From contig WBMW01004838.1 in NCBI GenBank assembly GCA_013396635.1, positions 1,121,433 through 1,185,432 on the forward strand: DNA of 64,000 nt. Direction: 5' to 3'. The DNA is from Penelope pileata. Lineage: Eukaryota; Chordata; Aves; Galliformes; Cracidae. The first letter of the stretch is position 1; the number at the start of each line of letters is the position of its first letter. The translations under genes and the position numbers were made by a program. Below are positions 12,049-23,639 of this stretch, in pieces. The notes beneath the pieces are model-generated. The model did not search any database. It was not told the DNA's origin and worked only from the letters and a program-made list of their open reading frames with translations.

Positions 12049-13594
12049 TTAACTTTTGTTGGCATGACTAATCATGTAGCAACACCATAAATCAGACCAA
12101 CTTGCTGATCTTACTGAAAACTACATCTGCAAACAGTATCTAGTGCCTGGCCAGATCTGCGAGCTGCATCTTTTTGTGGTTCTGTAATCCTTAGTGCTGA
12201 ATCAAGAAAAGGGAAACCAGAGGCAGTAGAGAACACATGTTCATCCTTTTCAGCAGCAGTGATCTTAAATCTACTTAAGCCAAATGTAAAAACACATATT
12301 TAGACGACTGCCCATTACCGATTTTCACAAGCACTTGCTGACAGCAGAAGAATATTAACAGTCAAGAAACTTGGGTTCAGGTCCAAGCACTGCCAGGGTG
12401 TGTTGTGTTAGGCAAAGGATTTTCCTCTGTTCATCACAGCTGGATGCTTACTATTCCCATCACCTCAAATCTGTCTTGCAAGTCCTCTCTTTTCTCTATA
12501 ATCTTAGCATAGTCTCTCTGTCATTGACTTCTTGCCAACTACTATGCCTTCAGTTTCAGGATTCTTCTCACAGCTCCAGCCTCCCCGCTCCCTTGCTCCT
12601 TTTCTAATCAGTTTTTAGCAGTGGCTCACAACCAGTTTCCTGCTCTGGTGAGTGTGCTTAGCCATTCCCAGGCTGTCCTTGCTCTTCACTCCCTGTTCTG
12701 TTTAATTCTCTTCAAACACACACAAAATCAATCTGTTCTCCCAGTCCCATTATCAATTTCCACCAGCTTTCTGTCTGCTTCCTTGCTATCTTCCAGCCTT
12801 TCATCCTCCAAACCAGAATTCTTGTTCCAGTTTCTTCATGTAGTTACTGTCAGGGTCTCCTTAACTTTCTGTTCTGTTTCAGCCTTCTCATTCCCTAGCT
12901 ATCTTAGTCCCAAATCTCCCTTTCCTGAAGCTGATTTTCTTTTCTAAATTTGCCAATAGCAATAACCTGTTCCCTGATCCCCAAGATCTACCCCAATTCC
13001 CCAAGTCCAATCTGTTGCTACATTTGCATTTCAGACATTGCTTTCCTTTTCTTTCTACGTTTCACATAGATTATTTCATACAGATATAATACTGACTTAG
13101 CAATAGAAAAACACTGAGACCGTGAAGCCCTCTGTGAGTCCTCTGTGTTCAGCTCCACTGCCTGCTCCTGCTGCAACCCAGAGCAGCAGCAGCAGCAGGA
13201 ATTGTCCAGTTCAGCACCTTGGTGAGGAAAGACTGTAAAGTGACTGTAGGTGTCAAATGGTGACCAGGCATTGCTGAGCATGTGCAAATAATGGATTTCA
13301 TGAAAGGCTTGTCATCATGGCAGTTCGTCAGGGAGATTACAAAAGGCTCATCCCTGACAGAGAGGCTGTTTTGTTGCCAAATTTAAGTCTTTCATCCACA
13401 TCATTAAACACACATGAGCTTCTCAACGAAATAGTTGCAGTGTTTTAAGCAGGATCACAACAATTTTAAATAAGTGAGTTCAAAACAAGGCATCACTTAA
13501 CAACTGGTAATACATTTGTAAGGTCCTTCTGAGCAAAACTGAGAAAGGAATACGTTATATGTTTTTTTTCCAGTGATGTTTTAAAATAATCTTA
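12049..13594. other. Non-coding interval with pyrimidine-rich block
   Basis: Between about 12420 and 12950 the plus strand is dominated by C and T, giving two adjacent Ser/Leu-rich frames (12371-12607 and 12621-12947) that follow from composition. No domain is visible. A CAG-type hairpin lies at 13161-13199. Confidence 0.5.
13161..13199. repeat. GCT/AGC triplet inverted repeat
   Basis: cctgctcctgctgc pairs with the AGC run at 13183-13199 (one mismatch over 14 bp), leaving a loop of about 8-11 bases. The AGC run has five to six units. On the minus strand it encodes a run of cysteines in one frame, which I take as chance. Confidence 0.85.
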
Positions 13595-13830
13595 TCATAG
13601 AATCATAGAATCATAGAATGGTTCAGGTTGGAAGGGACCTTAGAGATCATCTTGTTCCAACCCCCCTGCCATGGGCAAGGACACCTCTCACTAGACCAGG
13701 TTGCCCANGGTCTCACGAGAGCTGAGTAGAGGGGCAGAATCACCTCCCTCAACCTGCTGGCCACACTTCTCTTGATGCAGCCCAGGATTCGGTTGGCCTT
13801 CTGAGCTGCAAGCGCACACTGCGCTTGTTC
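13595..13830 (-). mobile_element. CR1 LINE 3' portion with an N and an internal junction
   Basis: Three copies of the antisense tail 8-mer, then the same 3' UTR block as at 4461, up to 'accaggttgccca' at about 13707. A single N sits at 13708. After it the sequence is no longer the expected continuation of the 3' UTR: from about 13720 it is ORF2 C-terminal coding sequence. On the minus strand this reads KANRILGCIKRSVASRLREV and ILPLYSALV. The intervening several hundred bases of ORF2 end and UTR are missing, by biological deletion or by an assembly error at the N. Confidence 0.93.
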
Positions 13831-15289
13831 ATATTCTTGTTCATATCCATATAAATTTGTCACTATAATGGTGAGAGGGAGACAATCCACTAGTCACTAG
13901 AAGTAGCTATTTTACTTTGCAAATATTGTATAACTGTCACAACAATTTTATTTCTATTTTAAAAGATTTAAACGGCAACTTATTTTATTTACATTTGCAT
14001 AGCTGAGAATACATAGACTGTCAGTTGCTGCATTTTATCTGAGATGGATTCTTAAGAAGCATCCTGGCTTCATCAGATCTTGTTGACTCGAGATTATCTG
14101 ACTGTATCTTAAGTGTTTCTATGGGGGAGAAAATTAACTTTTCCACCAGCTAGTTATGTTTCTATCAGTTGTACAGACAAGTAACGTAGCATTCACTCTT
14201 AAAAGGAAATTCTTTACTTGGGAAATGGAAGACTGCTTGTTTTTGGTAGCCTAACAAATTATACCTTACGTGGTATTTTCTATTAGAGTCTCTCTAATGA
14301 CCTATAAAGCTGTTAAATAATTTCAAACAAATTTAACAGAAGGATTGAGTTCTCAGAGTTTGCTAAAATGTTGTCGAAGTCAGCAGCAAGGTAGCTAATC
14401 CCATCATATTACCACTGAGGGAAAGTCATGTTACTGTGGTATGGACTTTTAGGAATAAAGGACCAAAACCATTAGAGAAGCAAGCTTTCTTAGTACTCCC
14501 TTGCTCATGAAAGAATTAAATCCTATTCAGCTTAGTCCACATCTGAAGTTACACACACTAAATTTTGGAAAGTCATTTTCGTTATAAGTGGCCTCAGTAT
14601 TTGTTTGACATGCTCCATTATGAGTTTGTTTGCACTTGCATAATTTGAAGAATTGAGGAAAGATCTGGACTCATATTTGGATTTACCTTTGCTCTTTTCT
14701 TAAAGATCTGTTTCAGCTTATGTTTCAGGGGAAAGTTTCTTCTGAAATAAAATATAAAATATTTTTTGTTTCTTTTCCTCTATGTTAGAAAAAAACTAGC
14801 TAACTAGCTCTAACACTCCAGTAGTTTTGAGCACAAGCTTAAAATTTGGCAAAGTTAATACTCTTCCTTCAAAAATTCACCCAGTAATTATTAGGCCAAA
14901 TATCGTTCTTTGGAAAAGCCTGGAGACATTTGCTAGCTAAATATGATAAAGATTCCATCTGTACTAACACTCTTCTGTTTCACAGCTCCTTTGTGTGAAT
15001 TATCCTCCAAAATATCTTGGCACATTCTTGCCCAAAGTTATAGGACAATCTAAATACAAACTCTCCTGAAACTACTGCTCTCTGTTGTCATATGTACTAT
15101 ATTTCTCTGCACACAGAAATACTCAGAGTAGGAAAACAATCACTTCCTTGCTGTCCATGTTCCCCTAGCATTAACTTAAATCCTGTATTTTTTGATATCT
15201 CCAAATTTAAGGATTTTTTTATACTATCATTTTTAAATGACTTCAATATAGCTACATCTCACATTCAGGAAGAATATAAAGAACAACTT
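13831..15289. other. Single-copy-looking DNA, nothing recognised
   Basis: AT-rich, with no repeat tail, exon or RNA gene seen. Confidence 0.5.
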
Positions 15290-15451
15290 TTTCCCCCTGT
15301 ACTCTGCCCTCATGAGGCCCCATGTGGAGTGCCGTGTCCAGGCCTGGGGCTTCCACCACAAGAAGGATGTTGAGCTGTTGGAGCAGGTCCAGAGGAGGAC
15401 AACGAAGATGATCAGAGGGCTGGAGCACCTCTGCTACGAAGAAAGGCTATG
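15290..15451 (+). mobile_element. CR1 LINE ORF2 C-terminal fragment, truncated at both ends
   Basis: The plus strand, read across one indel, gives the ORF2 C-terminal signature: SALMRPHVECRVQAWGF-type residues, then KKDVELLEQVQRRTTKMIRG and LEHLCYEERL. Homology stops abruptly at about 15451 with no 3' UTR or tail. Loss of both ends suggests later deletion rather than simple 5' truncation. Confidence 0.9.
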
Positions 15452-18383
15452 AACAATCCAGCTTTGTTATACACACTCTTTAGAGACAAACATAATATGT
15501 ATGTAATTTGTATAGTAAGCATTTGAGGTGTTTTGAAAAAGAGCATCATTTGAATCTCATGCTGTTTCAACTGCTCATCGATGTACAAAATCTTATCTAC
15601 CATGGGACCTCGGCCCTTCTGTTGTGGAGCTGGGAACTCACATATTCTCAGCACAAAATTGAAACGTATTCTTGATACCATAACTATTTATTCTACAAAT
15701 GAGGAGCCAAAGAGTATCTGTTTTTCCATCTGTCTGACTGCAAGTACATTCCACAGATATGCTCTACTACCTGATGCGACATGTGAATAGTGGTAGGTAG
15801 AAACTTACTACCTGTAGTCTGGTAGGATGATCCCCACTGACATGTTCCTTCACTTTTTTTTTTTTCCTAGAGGCTAATGTGATAGTCTATGTTGTTTGGG
15901 ATACAATTATCAGATACAAGCTCAGATCTGCAAGTGTAGCACCATTTTATTAACATATTCTTCTTATACCAAGCATCTTTCAGTTGTTAAGAAAATAACC
16001 TTTCTTCAGATGCATGCACAGTCTTAGCAGGCCTTGGCAGCCGTATGAATAACCTTTCTTCAGTTTCTCAGCCTATTCCAACGATGCTTTCTCATGCCTA
16101 GAGAACAACCCAACTAGAAGAAGCACCTTCGCAGGGAGGAGTCTGTCACAGCTCCCCACAATACACTTCCGTTGCAGAAGTAGTGAAATATCTCTATCTA
16201 TAAATGTGTAGCTCAGAGGCTGCGAGCCTTTGCCCTTTAGAATATGTATTAGTCTGCATGGTTCTTGGACACATACCAGTTTTGGAGTTCCTAATCTGTC
16301 TTATAAGAACTGAGCTTACAAATTAATTAGGAGGATATTCTTGGTAGTGGTCAGTATTCAATTGACTACAGGGAAAAAGGAGAGAATGAGGGTGAGATCT
16401 TGGCAGTCAGCAGACTTCATTGATCAAACTGAGCTTGTTTTTAAGATCTTCATGCTAGGGAGCCTTCCTGAGGTCACTGAGCTTTAACAATGACTGGTCT
16501 AAAGCTCTGAATTTGCAAGCTCATGTGGTAGGTCAACTCTTGATAACATACGAAGGCCCATTAACATCAAGGAGATTTTATGCAGGTGGAAGAACTTTCC
16601 TTAGAGAATCAACCCTCCAGTCAGCAGCAAAGCTCACTGTTGAAACAAATTATTTTTCAGTTACCAAGTATGTAATTATCCTACACATAATAAAATTCTC
16701 TGTACATCCTTCGGAGAATTCTGATCCATCCACTGGAACATGTTGATTCCTAATGGCAGTTAAAAAATCTCAAGCATTGACATCACAAATAATTATAGAG
16801 ATGAACTGAAATATAGTTGTAAAAAAAGCTAATGGGTCATGAGTGTGCCATTTCAGTAGTGCTGGTAGATAAAATGTGTTTGTAATATTTCAATCTTTAA
16901 TTAGGGGGAATAAAGTTTTCCTGAGGGCTAGACTCACTGTAGAGTTTGAATTCTATTCTCAGTCTTTTCACTTCCCAGAGAGAGCGGAAACTGTGCTTTT
17001 GTGGGCAGGAGCCTCCTTCCACTCCCTCCCCCACCTGCCGTGGCTCAGTCATTTTCTCTGACTTTGCAGAACTGTGACCTATGCAAAGTCATAGGGAGCC
17101 CACGTCAGAGCTGCAAATAGTTCTTCCATTTCCCTGTTGTGGCTATTAGATCAGTGTTGTAACAGTGCATTGGATCAAAAGCAGGTGCGTTCTGAGGAAC
17201 CTTTCTTATCAGACATTTAATACCTTTTAATACCATGTTGCAACTAAATTGGCATGCTTATAGAGTAAGACTCCTCTGAAAAAGCTCTAACTAACAAGCT
17301 AAGGGAAAGTTACTTATTAAACCTGTGCTAAAAAGATCACAAGCTATACTTTTATCATTCCCTAATACTTTAGATTGGGCATCTTTAGCTAATGACAACA
17401 GAAAATATTTCCAAAACTCCCAAAGTTTTTCTCTTCTGAAAGTAAGATTTGAGATTAATGGAAAAATTATTATAGTCTCCTTTTTCTGCCTCACACAAAT
17501 TAATTTGAGATACTTGAGTAGCTCAATTAATTTTTATTTATGTTTCCTACACTAAGCAAGTGAATGGATGCGTCTGTGAAGATTTTGCTAACATCCAGGT
17601 CACCATTGTAATTTGATCTCAGAAATACTACCAAAATGTTTTCGTCAAATTTATCCCTGGCCAAGGTCTAGTAGCCATTACAAGTCACAATTATGAGAGT
17701 GAGATAAAATTTGATCTGGCTTCATTTCACTTTCATTTCATCTCACTTCAGTCATCTAGAAGTTAGTTATTAACTCTTAGCTAGTCATAGAGGTCTCCCT
17801 TACAATCAAGGAATAGAGGTAGGAACTTCAGCAAGCACTCAGCCTGTGCCCTCAGATGTTTACTGTACATTTTGATTAATAATTCTTGGGAAGTGCCAGT
17901 CTCTCTCTGTTGACTATAGAGGGAGCCTTGACAACTCACTTAGGTAGAGCCTAGTTTTTATATGACTAGTATTACTGAGATGAATCTCACCCTTACGGGG
18001 ATCAGAAAGACAGCAATGTATTGCTTCCTAACACTATCTCTTCTAACCCCTTTGTGGGTGCCACACTGGCATACTATTCCAGCTGTGTTCATGTTTGTAA
18101 TTTTCAAAAATACAAACAGCATAAAAGTATCCATAATGAGAAACATTGCAGCTTTCACACATGTGTTTTGTAAGATGAATAACCAAAGTCCTTATCCTGT
18201 TTGCTTTAGTCCTTAATATTCTCAATCCCTTCCCGTTTATTTTGAATTCTTTAAAAAGAGTTTTTGTAAGGGTATCAAGTGATGATGATGATTTCAGTTT
18301 TGCCTTCCAGTGCTATGATTAAAGAATGTGAATATGCACAATATATGGAACAGACCATTTCAAATCTCTTAGAATGCTAACGT

Positions 18384-18406
18384 AATGGCTGTGTTTCACA
18401 GCCATT
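18384..18406. repeat. Perfect 10-bp inverted repeat, 3-base loop
   Basis: aatggctgtg, ttt, cacagccatt. Too short for a microRNA precursor and not followed by a T run. Confidence 0.9.
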
Positions 18407-18831
18407 CTGTACATATGAAAACACAAATGATCTACTCAGCTTGAAAAATGGTGACACAGAGATGTCTAAACTTTGGTCTGCCAGGAATGCATTATGATTC
18501 CATGTATTTAAAAGTCAAAAATATTGTAGAACAGTAAGATAGCAAGGGTCTATTGTACCACTAAACGGTGCTTTGACCTAATATGTTAAAGTGAGAGATT
18601 AGAGTTTTATCGCTGATGTCTCTGTAAAAATACAAATGGAACTAGAAGCAGGGTTTATCTGACTGGAAGTAGATGCCAACAGTGTCCATTTTTCAGCTTT
18701 TTTCCTAGACTTCTTTTATATTGAATGGGAGAGAAAATAACACTACTAGACATGATTTACTTAAGCAGAAGGAAGATATCTAAAATAGGTTAGATTAATT
18801 ATTTCCTATAAAATTTCTTTTTTTTTTTTTT

Positions 18832-18849
18832 NNNNNNNNNNNNNNNNNN
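18832..18849. other. Assembly gap (18 N) within a poly-T run
   Basis: N bases interrupt T runs on both sides (from about 18818 and to about 18855), so the true homopolymer length, and anything inserted there, is unknown. Confidence 0.98.
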
Positions 18850-20649
18850 TTTTTTGGCTAGAGTGAGCAGAGAGTTAATAGCTCAGATATAAAAGCTTAT
18901 ATTGTAGAGCTAGGTAAGATTGATCATAAACCTTGCTGAAGAATTAGAGCTTCATTATTAAAGGTGGAATTTTGAGAGAAGCTGGTGAATGCTAAGGCAA
19001 TAGGAGAAACATTAAGTCTTGTTAGTCTCTGAAAAGCTGAATCAATCATCAAAGTGCTAGAGAATGGACTTGCTGGAGCACAGAACCTGTGGTAGGATAT
19101 GTTGGTGGGATGCTAATATGTAGAAAGCCAAGATTTATGAATGGAAAAATATCTACCAATTTGTTTGCTCTATCCAGTTTCCGAGTAAATGCTTATATTT
19201 TGCACTTCTTTCATATTCTCTCTGTACCTCGTCATATACCTCCAAAGGTCTGTCAGATACTGTTGAAGCAGCAGCTTATCACAGACTGGGCAATAACAGT
19301 GACTCGTGAAACAGAGCAGTATGTAAGTGAACAGATTTTGTTGTGTTTACACAGAAAGGCACGGAGGCATTGGTCAGTTGAGAGAGATAACATTACGCTG
19401 CATCTTTTTTATTTATTAATCTTAACTAGCCAAAGAAGTTGCAAAGAGGATAAATTAGATCCATTTTGGTGACACTGAGCTATCCATGAAGTGTGGATAT
19501 GAGCTAGCTTATCAAGAAAGAAAGGCAATAAAGGAATTTGTTGCAATTATTTTTAATATATTAAAAATAATTCTCATTGAAAACAAATCCAATCAGAGAG
19601 CTCCTTTGAAATGCCACTAAGATTAAAAGTACTTAATGATAGGAAAGGAGTAACTTGAAGTATACTTAGTCCACCTTTGACCATCAGTTGGAGTTTTTCC
19701 TACATTATGCTAAAATCTGGACAGTATGTATGAAATCATCAGGATTAATCCACATGTTATTAAAATTACTTTGATACAAACAACATTGACCAGAATGGAA
19801 GCTATTGAAGAATATGCTTTCATCTTCTCTGTTTGATTTATCTTTTTAACTAAGCAAGCCTTCTAGTATAGATGTTTCTATAAAAATTGTGATAGTACCA
19901 GTGTGTTTTACAGTTGATAAACACTTTGTATAACTTCCTTGAAATTACATGCTACTTATAATATTGACTGATAAACTATTGCAAAACCAGATGCCTGAAA
20001 TAGGGATAGTAGGAAATCATTTGCTGCATAGTACACTTCTAAAAATCTGAAAAATTCCTTGGTTCAAGGTCTCCTTCTTTATTCCAAATGTTACATGGCA
20101 AATATTATAAGGAAAGACATGACCTAACATTTGATTCTGCACAGCACTAACCAAAGAACATGATCCTTTCCTTTGTAATTTCTTCACCAGCACCTTAAGA
20201 ACTCATTGAGACATCATGTAGAAAGACATCTAACTTTAATTCAGGCCCCAAGTGACAAAGAATCAAACACATCCTTCTAACTTGCTGTCAGTTTTCAGAC
20301 AGTTAAAACATATAAAAAGGACATTCTTTCCTACCTGAATGTATCTGCTATCAACTTCAAACACTAGATTTCACTGTACCGTTTCATCAGATTTTCATGC
20401 TAACTTGCTTCTGCATCAAAGAACAGTATCTGCCTGCCTAACCAAAATATCACATGGGAAGCTTTTATTTATTTAGTTATCTGCTGTAACTCCTAACTCC
20501 TTTTCCTAGTCATTCATTCCAGAATACAGTCTCCCACTTGACCCATTCAGCCTACAGATTTGTTTCTAAGAAGAGAAGATTGAATAGTTTGTTGCTGGTT
20601 GCAGTTACTTGGCTAGAGGTTATACAGAAGGTGACACTACACTCTTCTT

Positions 20650-20925
20650 GGAGGTGGAAGGACAAGTGGTGATAGAAACAGCATGAAACCTAGGAAATTC
20701 TCACTCAATATGGGGAAAAGAATTTTTTCAATGAAAGTGGACAGATTGGAGCAGGTGCCCAAGGAGGCTGTGGAATCTCAGCTTTGGAGGTATGTGGTAA
20801 CCAGCAGAACATGGTCCTGGGAAAGCTGCTTCACCTGGGCCTCCTTTGACCATGGGGCTGGACTAGAGATCACTGATGGTCCATTCCAGCCTATGTGTTC
20901 TGTGACTCAGTGATGTGATACCTGG
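20650..20925 (+). mobile_element. Old CR1 LINE 3' end (ORF2 C-terminus and UTR)
   Basis: The frame at 20683-20913 reads KPRKFSLNMGKRIFSMKV, then RLEQVPKEAVES. This is a diverged form of the conserved ORF2 C-terminus (fragments such as HRKFxxNMRKNFF and RLPREVVES). Further on, GAGLEITDGPFQP corresponds to the late UTR block of other copies, and the end is 'tgtgttctgtgactcagtga'. It is more diverged than the copies at 4461 or 25232, hence older. Confidence 0.8.
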
Positions 20926-22339
20926 TCTTGATTTTTCATGTTCTACACATTAACCATTGCTATTTCCTCTGTGGTGTCACCCAGGACCCCTCACCTACTA
21001 GGATTGTTGTGGCAAGCATTTGCAGGAAAATCCTTTCAAACCTATGATGCAGTATCAGAAAACTAAAAAACAGACAAACAAACAAGAACAAGAAAAAAAC
21101 CCTTATATGAGTGATTTTATTTAACAGATACGGAAAAAAAGTTAGAATAATTGGTCAGTTGAAGACAGGAGCTGACATACTGAGAATGAATGAAAACTAC
21201 TTGAAAAATGGAAATATACCTGCAAGATCTTCTTTAATAAAAGGAATCTATTCTTGATATGATAGCAAAGAAGGAGACAGTGGAGACAGTCAAATAGAAG
21301 TCTAAAAAATTGTATTTTGCAGTACTGATACAAATACTGTTTCTGTTAAGAGCAGAAGAAAAATGTTGCGGTGTTTGAATGTAAAGACTATAAACATTTG
21401 TAAAAGAGTTATAATTTTGTGGCTATCTACAAATTCCAGAAATAATATGCAAGATGGAAACTTATTCTGAAAAGTTAGACAGCTAAAAAGCTGTCTGTAT
21501 CACCTGCCTGTCTGACAAACCTGGAAATCACATTATTCAGAGCAGTTCTAAAAGAGTGAAGTTGTAAGGAGTGACTAGGGAAGAGAGAAGGGGGTGAGGT
21601 GCTTTAGTTGTACTGCATTTGAGCTGATAGCTATCAGAAGATGCTGAAGTTGAGAGACAAGCCGTTACAGATGAAGTAGAGGTACAAATTTTTATCTCCA
21701 TGTGGAGATGGCAGTTAAACTTTAGCTTGTGGATAAGACTACTGAGACACAGGCAGGGAGAAAAAAAGAGAAATGAGCCCAGAACAGAACTCCATGCAGC
21801 CTTCTATAATGGAAGAGGATCCTTGAACATGCTTAGTAACAGAGTGATTCGTAAGAGAATTCAGAGAGGACAAAGTCGCTGAAGTCACTGAAGCTAAAGA
21901 AGGAGAAGAATTCAACAGAAGAGTATGGCTATTGTGTTAAGGACAAGGGACAAGCGAAGGAGGCAAAGAGAGGACACTGATTTTGAGCCTTAAGCAGATG
22001 TAAGTAGATACAGTCGTACTGTCTGCAACTCTAATGGCAGAAAAAGGTGAACTGAAAGGTTCTGAAAGGTCAGCTGAACTGAAAGGAAGATAGGATCAGA
22101 GCATGAGATCCTGACATCGACTGCAGACAGAGTGAACTTAGAGAGTGGAAAGAAGTGGGAAAGGCTGAATTTTTTAACATGGGAGAAAATAAAACAATTT
22201 TGTTATGAAGGGAAAGATCAAGGAGATATAGAAGTAATGAGAAAAGCAGGGAAGTAACATGAATGTACAAGAATGCCTCCTGATCTGAAAGAAAGTCAGT
22301 AACGGGGTTAGAGACCAGCAGACTAGAAATCACACATGT
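20926..22339. other. Non-coding interval, purine-rich toward its right end
   Basis: From about 21540 on, the plus strand is strongly biased to A and G. No exon, repeat tail or RNA gene recognised. A local duplication of 'ctgaactgaaagg'-like units sits at about 22030-22085. Confidence 0.5.
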
Positions 22340-22420
22340 AATCATGCAGCCAAACGGTTGAGGTTGGAAGGGACTTCCGGAGATCATCTAGTACAACCTC
22401 CATGCTCAAGATGGGTCACC
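22340..22420 (-). mobile_element. CR1 LINE 3' UTR fragment
   Basis: 'ggttgaggttggaagggact' followed by 'ggagatcatctagtacaacc' is the antisense CR1 3' UTR. The terminal tail 8-mers are lost and homology fades after about 22420. Confidence 0.85.
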
Positions 22421-23639
22421 TTAGTATTGGGAAGATGTAGCTGAAGTAGAGGAAGGACAGACTAGCCAAAATGTGGGAAAGAGTACATCACGGTTTATAA
22501 ATTTTCTCTTGGATTAAATCAGTGTCTCTTCCATCACAGAGGCAAAAGTGAAAACAGTACTGCAGGAAAGTTTAAGAATTAAGCTGCAGGTAAAAAGAAA
22601 GCATCTAGAATATGGGAGTAAAAATCTGCCAGTCTGAAGAAGTAGAGTTGTTTCATTTAAAGACAGCAACATTGAAAGGGAGAAAATAAATTTGCAGTAC
22701 AGGAAGTCAGACTGTTCAGAGAACTTTCCATTGAGAGACCATGCAGCATGAACAGAGGAAGCAGATAATGAGTTCAGCCAAGGAGCTGGCATGTCTGCAA
22801 CACTTATGAGAAAGACTTTGTATTTTCTTCAGATTATTATCAGAACTATTGACCATCATAGGGCTCAGTGTAACTCCTTGATGAATACACAAGTAACTAG
22901 GGTGACAACTCACCATTTATGACTACATATCACTTTTATCATGTTTTTAATCTACTTAGTGTAAGCTTCTTTGATTTTTTGTTTTAAGCACAAATTACTT
23001 TAACGAGAGTATCCTGCAAGACTAAGCTAAATTCATGGTAGAAATCTCAATATATGGCATCATCACATCACCTTTGTCACCAAAGTTTTTAACACCTAAA
23101 AAAGTTACTTTTAAAATGCAAGACATACAGTCCACAAGTTGGTTTTGTTTGGGATTAGAATATGTAACAACTTTTAAAAATTATTACACCAGAATCTTCT
23201 GACAATCTTGTTTCTGTTGATTTGCCTATGGACCACAAGACTTTAAAGTTCTCCATGAATACTGATAGGTCAAACACTTGATCTCCTTTGGACTCTGGGT
23301 GTGGCTGGCTTCATTGGAATGTAAAGAGGTTGATTTGCTAATTTTTTTTCTGCCTTTTTGCAAGTTCTATTGCTACCTCCTTCTAAAGGAACAGAATAGC
23401 ACAGAAGGAGGGAACATTATGTGGAAAGTGCCTGCAAACTGGGTGCTGTCTAGCCACCACAGAGGCAAAAACAATGCCAGTGATTTGCACTTAATCAGAT
23501 CACTATGGCTACCTGTTCTTACTGCTGATCACTGCTCCTCAAGCCTCACAGTCCAGTCAATTTTCTGCCCACTGTACCATGCACTTTTCCAATCCATATC
23601 TTACTCATTTGCCTATAAGGATACTATGGGAGTCTGTGT
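22421..23639. other. Non-coding interval
   Basis: Purine-rich on the plus strand to about 22800, then ordinary AT-rich DNA. The left part of the 201-codon frame at 23278-23883 lies here and shows no domain. Confidence 0.45.

Larger units (their letters stand above)
15452..20649. other. Long stretch without recognised genes or transposons
   Basis: About 5.2 kb. Contains an N gap in poly-T (18832-18849), a perfect 10-bp hairpin (18384-18406) and a repeated 'aataacctttcttcag' at about 15994 and 16048. The 127-codon frame at 19089-19472 has no recognisable domain; no exon was identified. Confidence 0.5.

Noticed and set aside
12371..12947. Two adjacent Ser/Leu-rich frames that might be one broken gene
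   Set aside because: The pyrimidine-rich composition alone yields Ser, Leu and Phe codons and few stops; no domain or splice structure.
13018..13287. Minus-strand frame with a run of cysteines
   Set aside because: The cysteines come from the AGC triplet run; the rest shows no domain.
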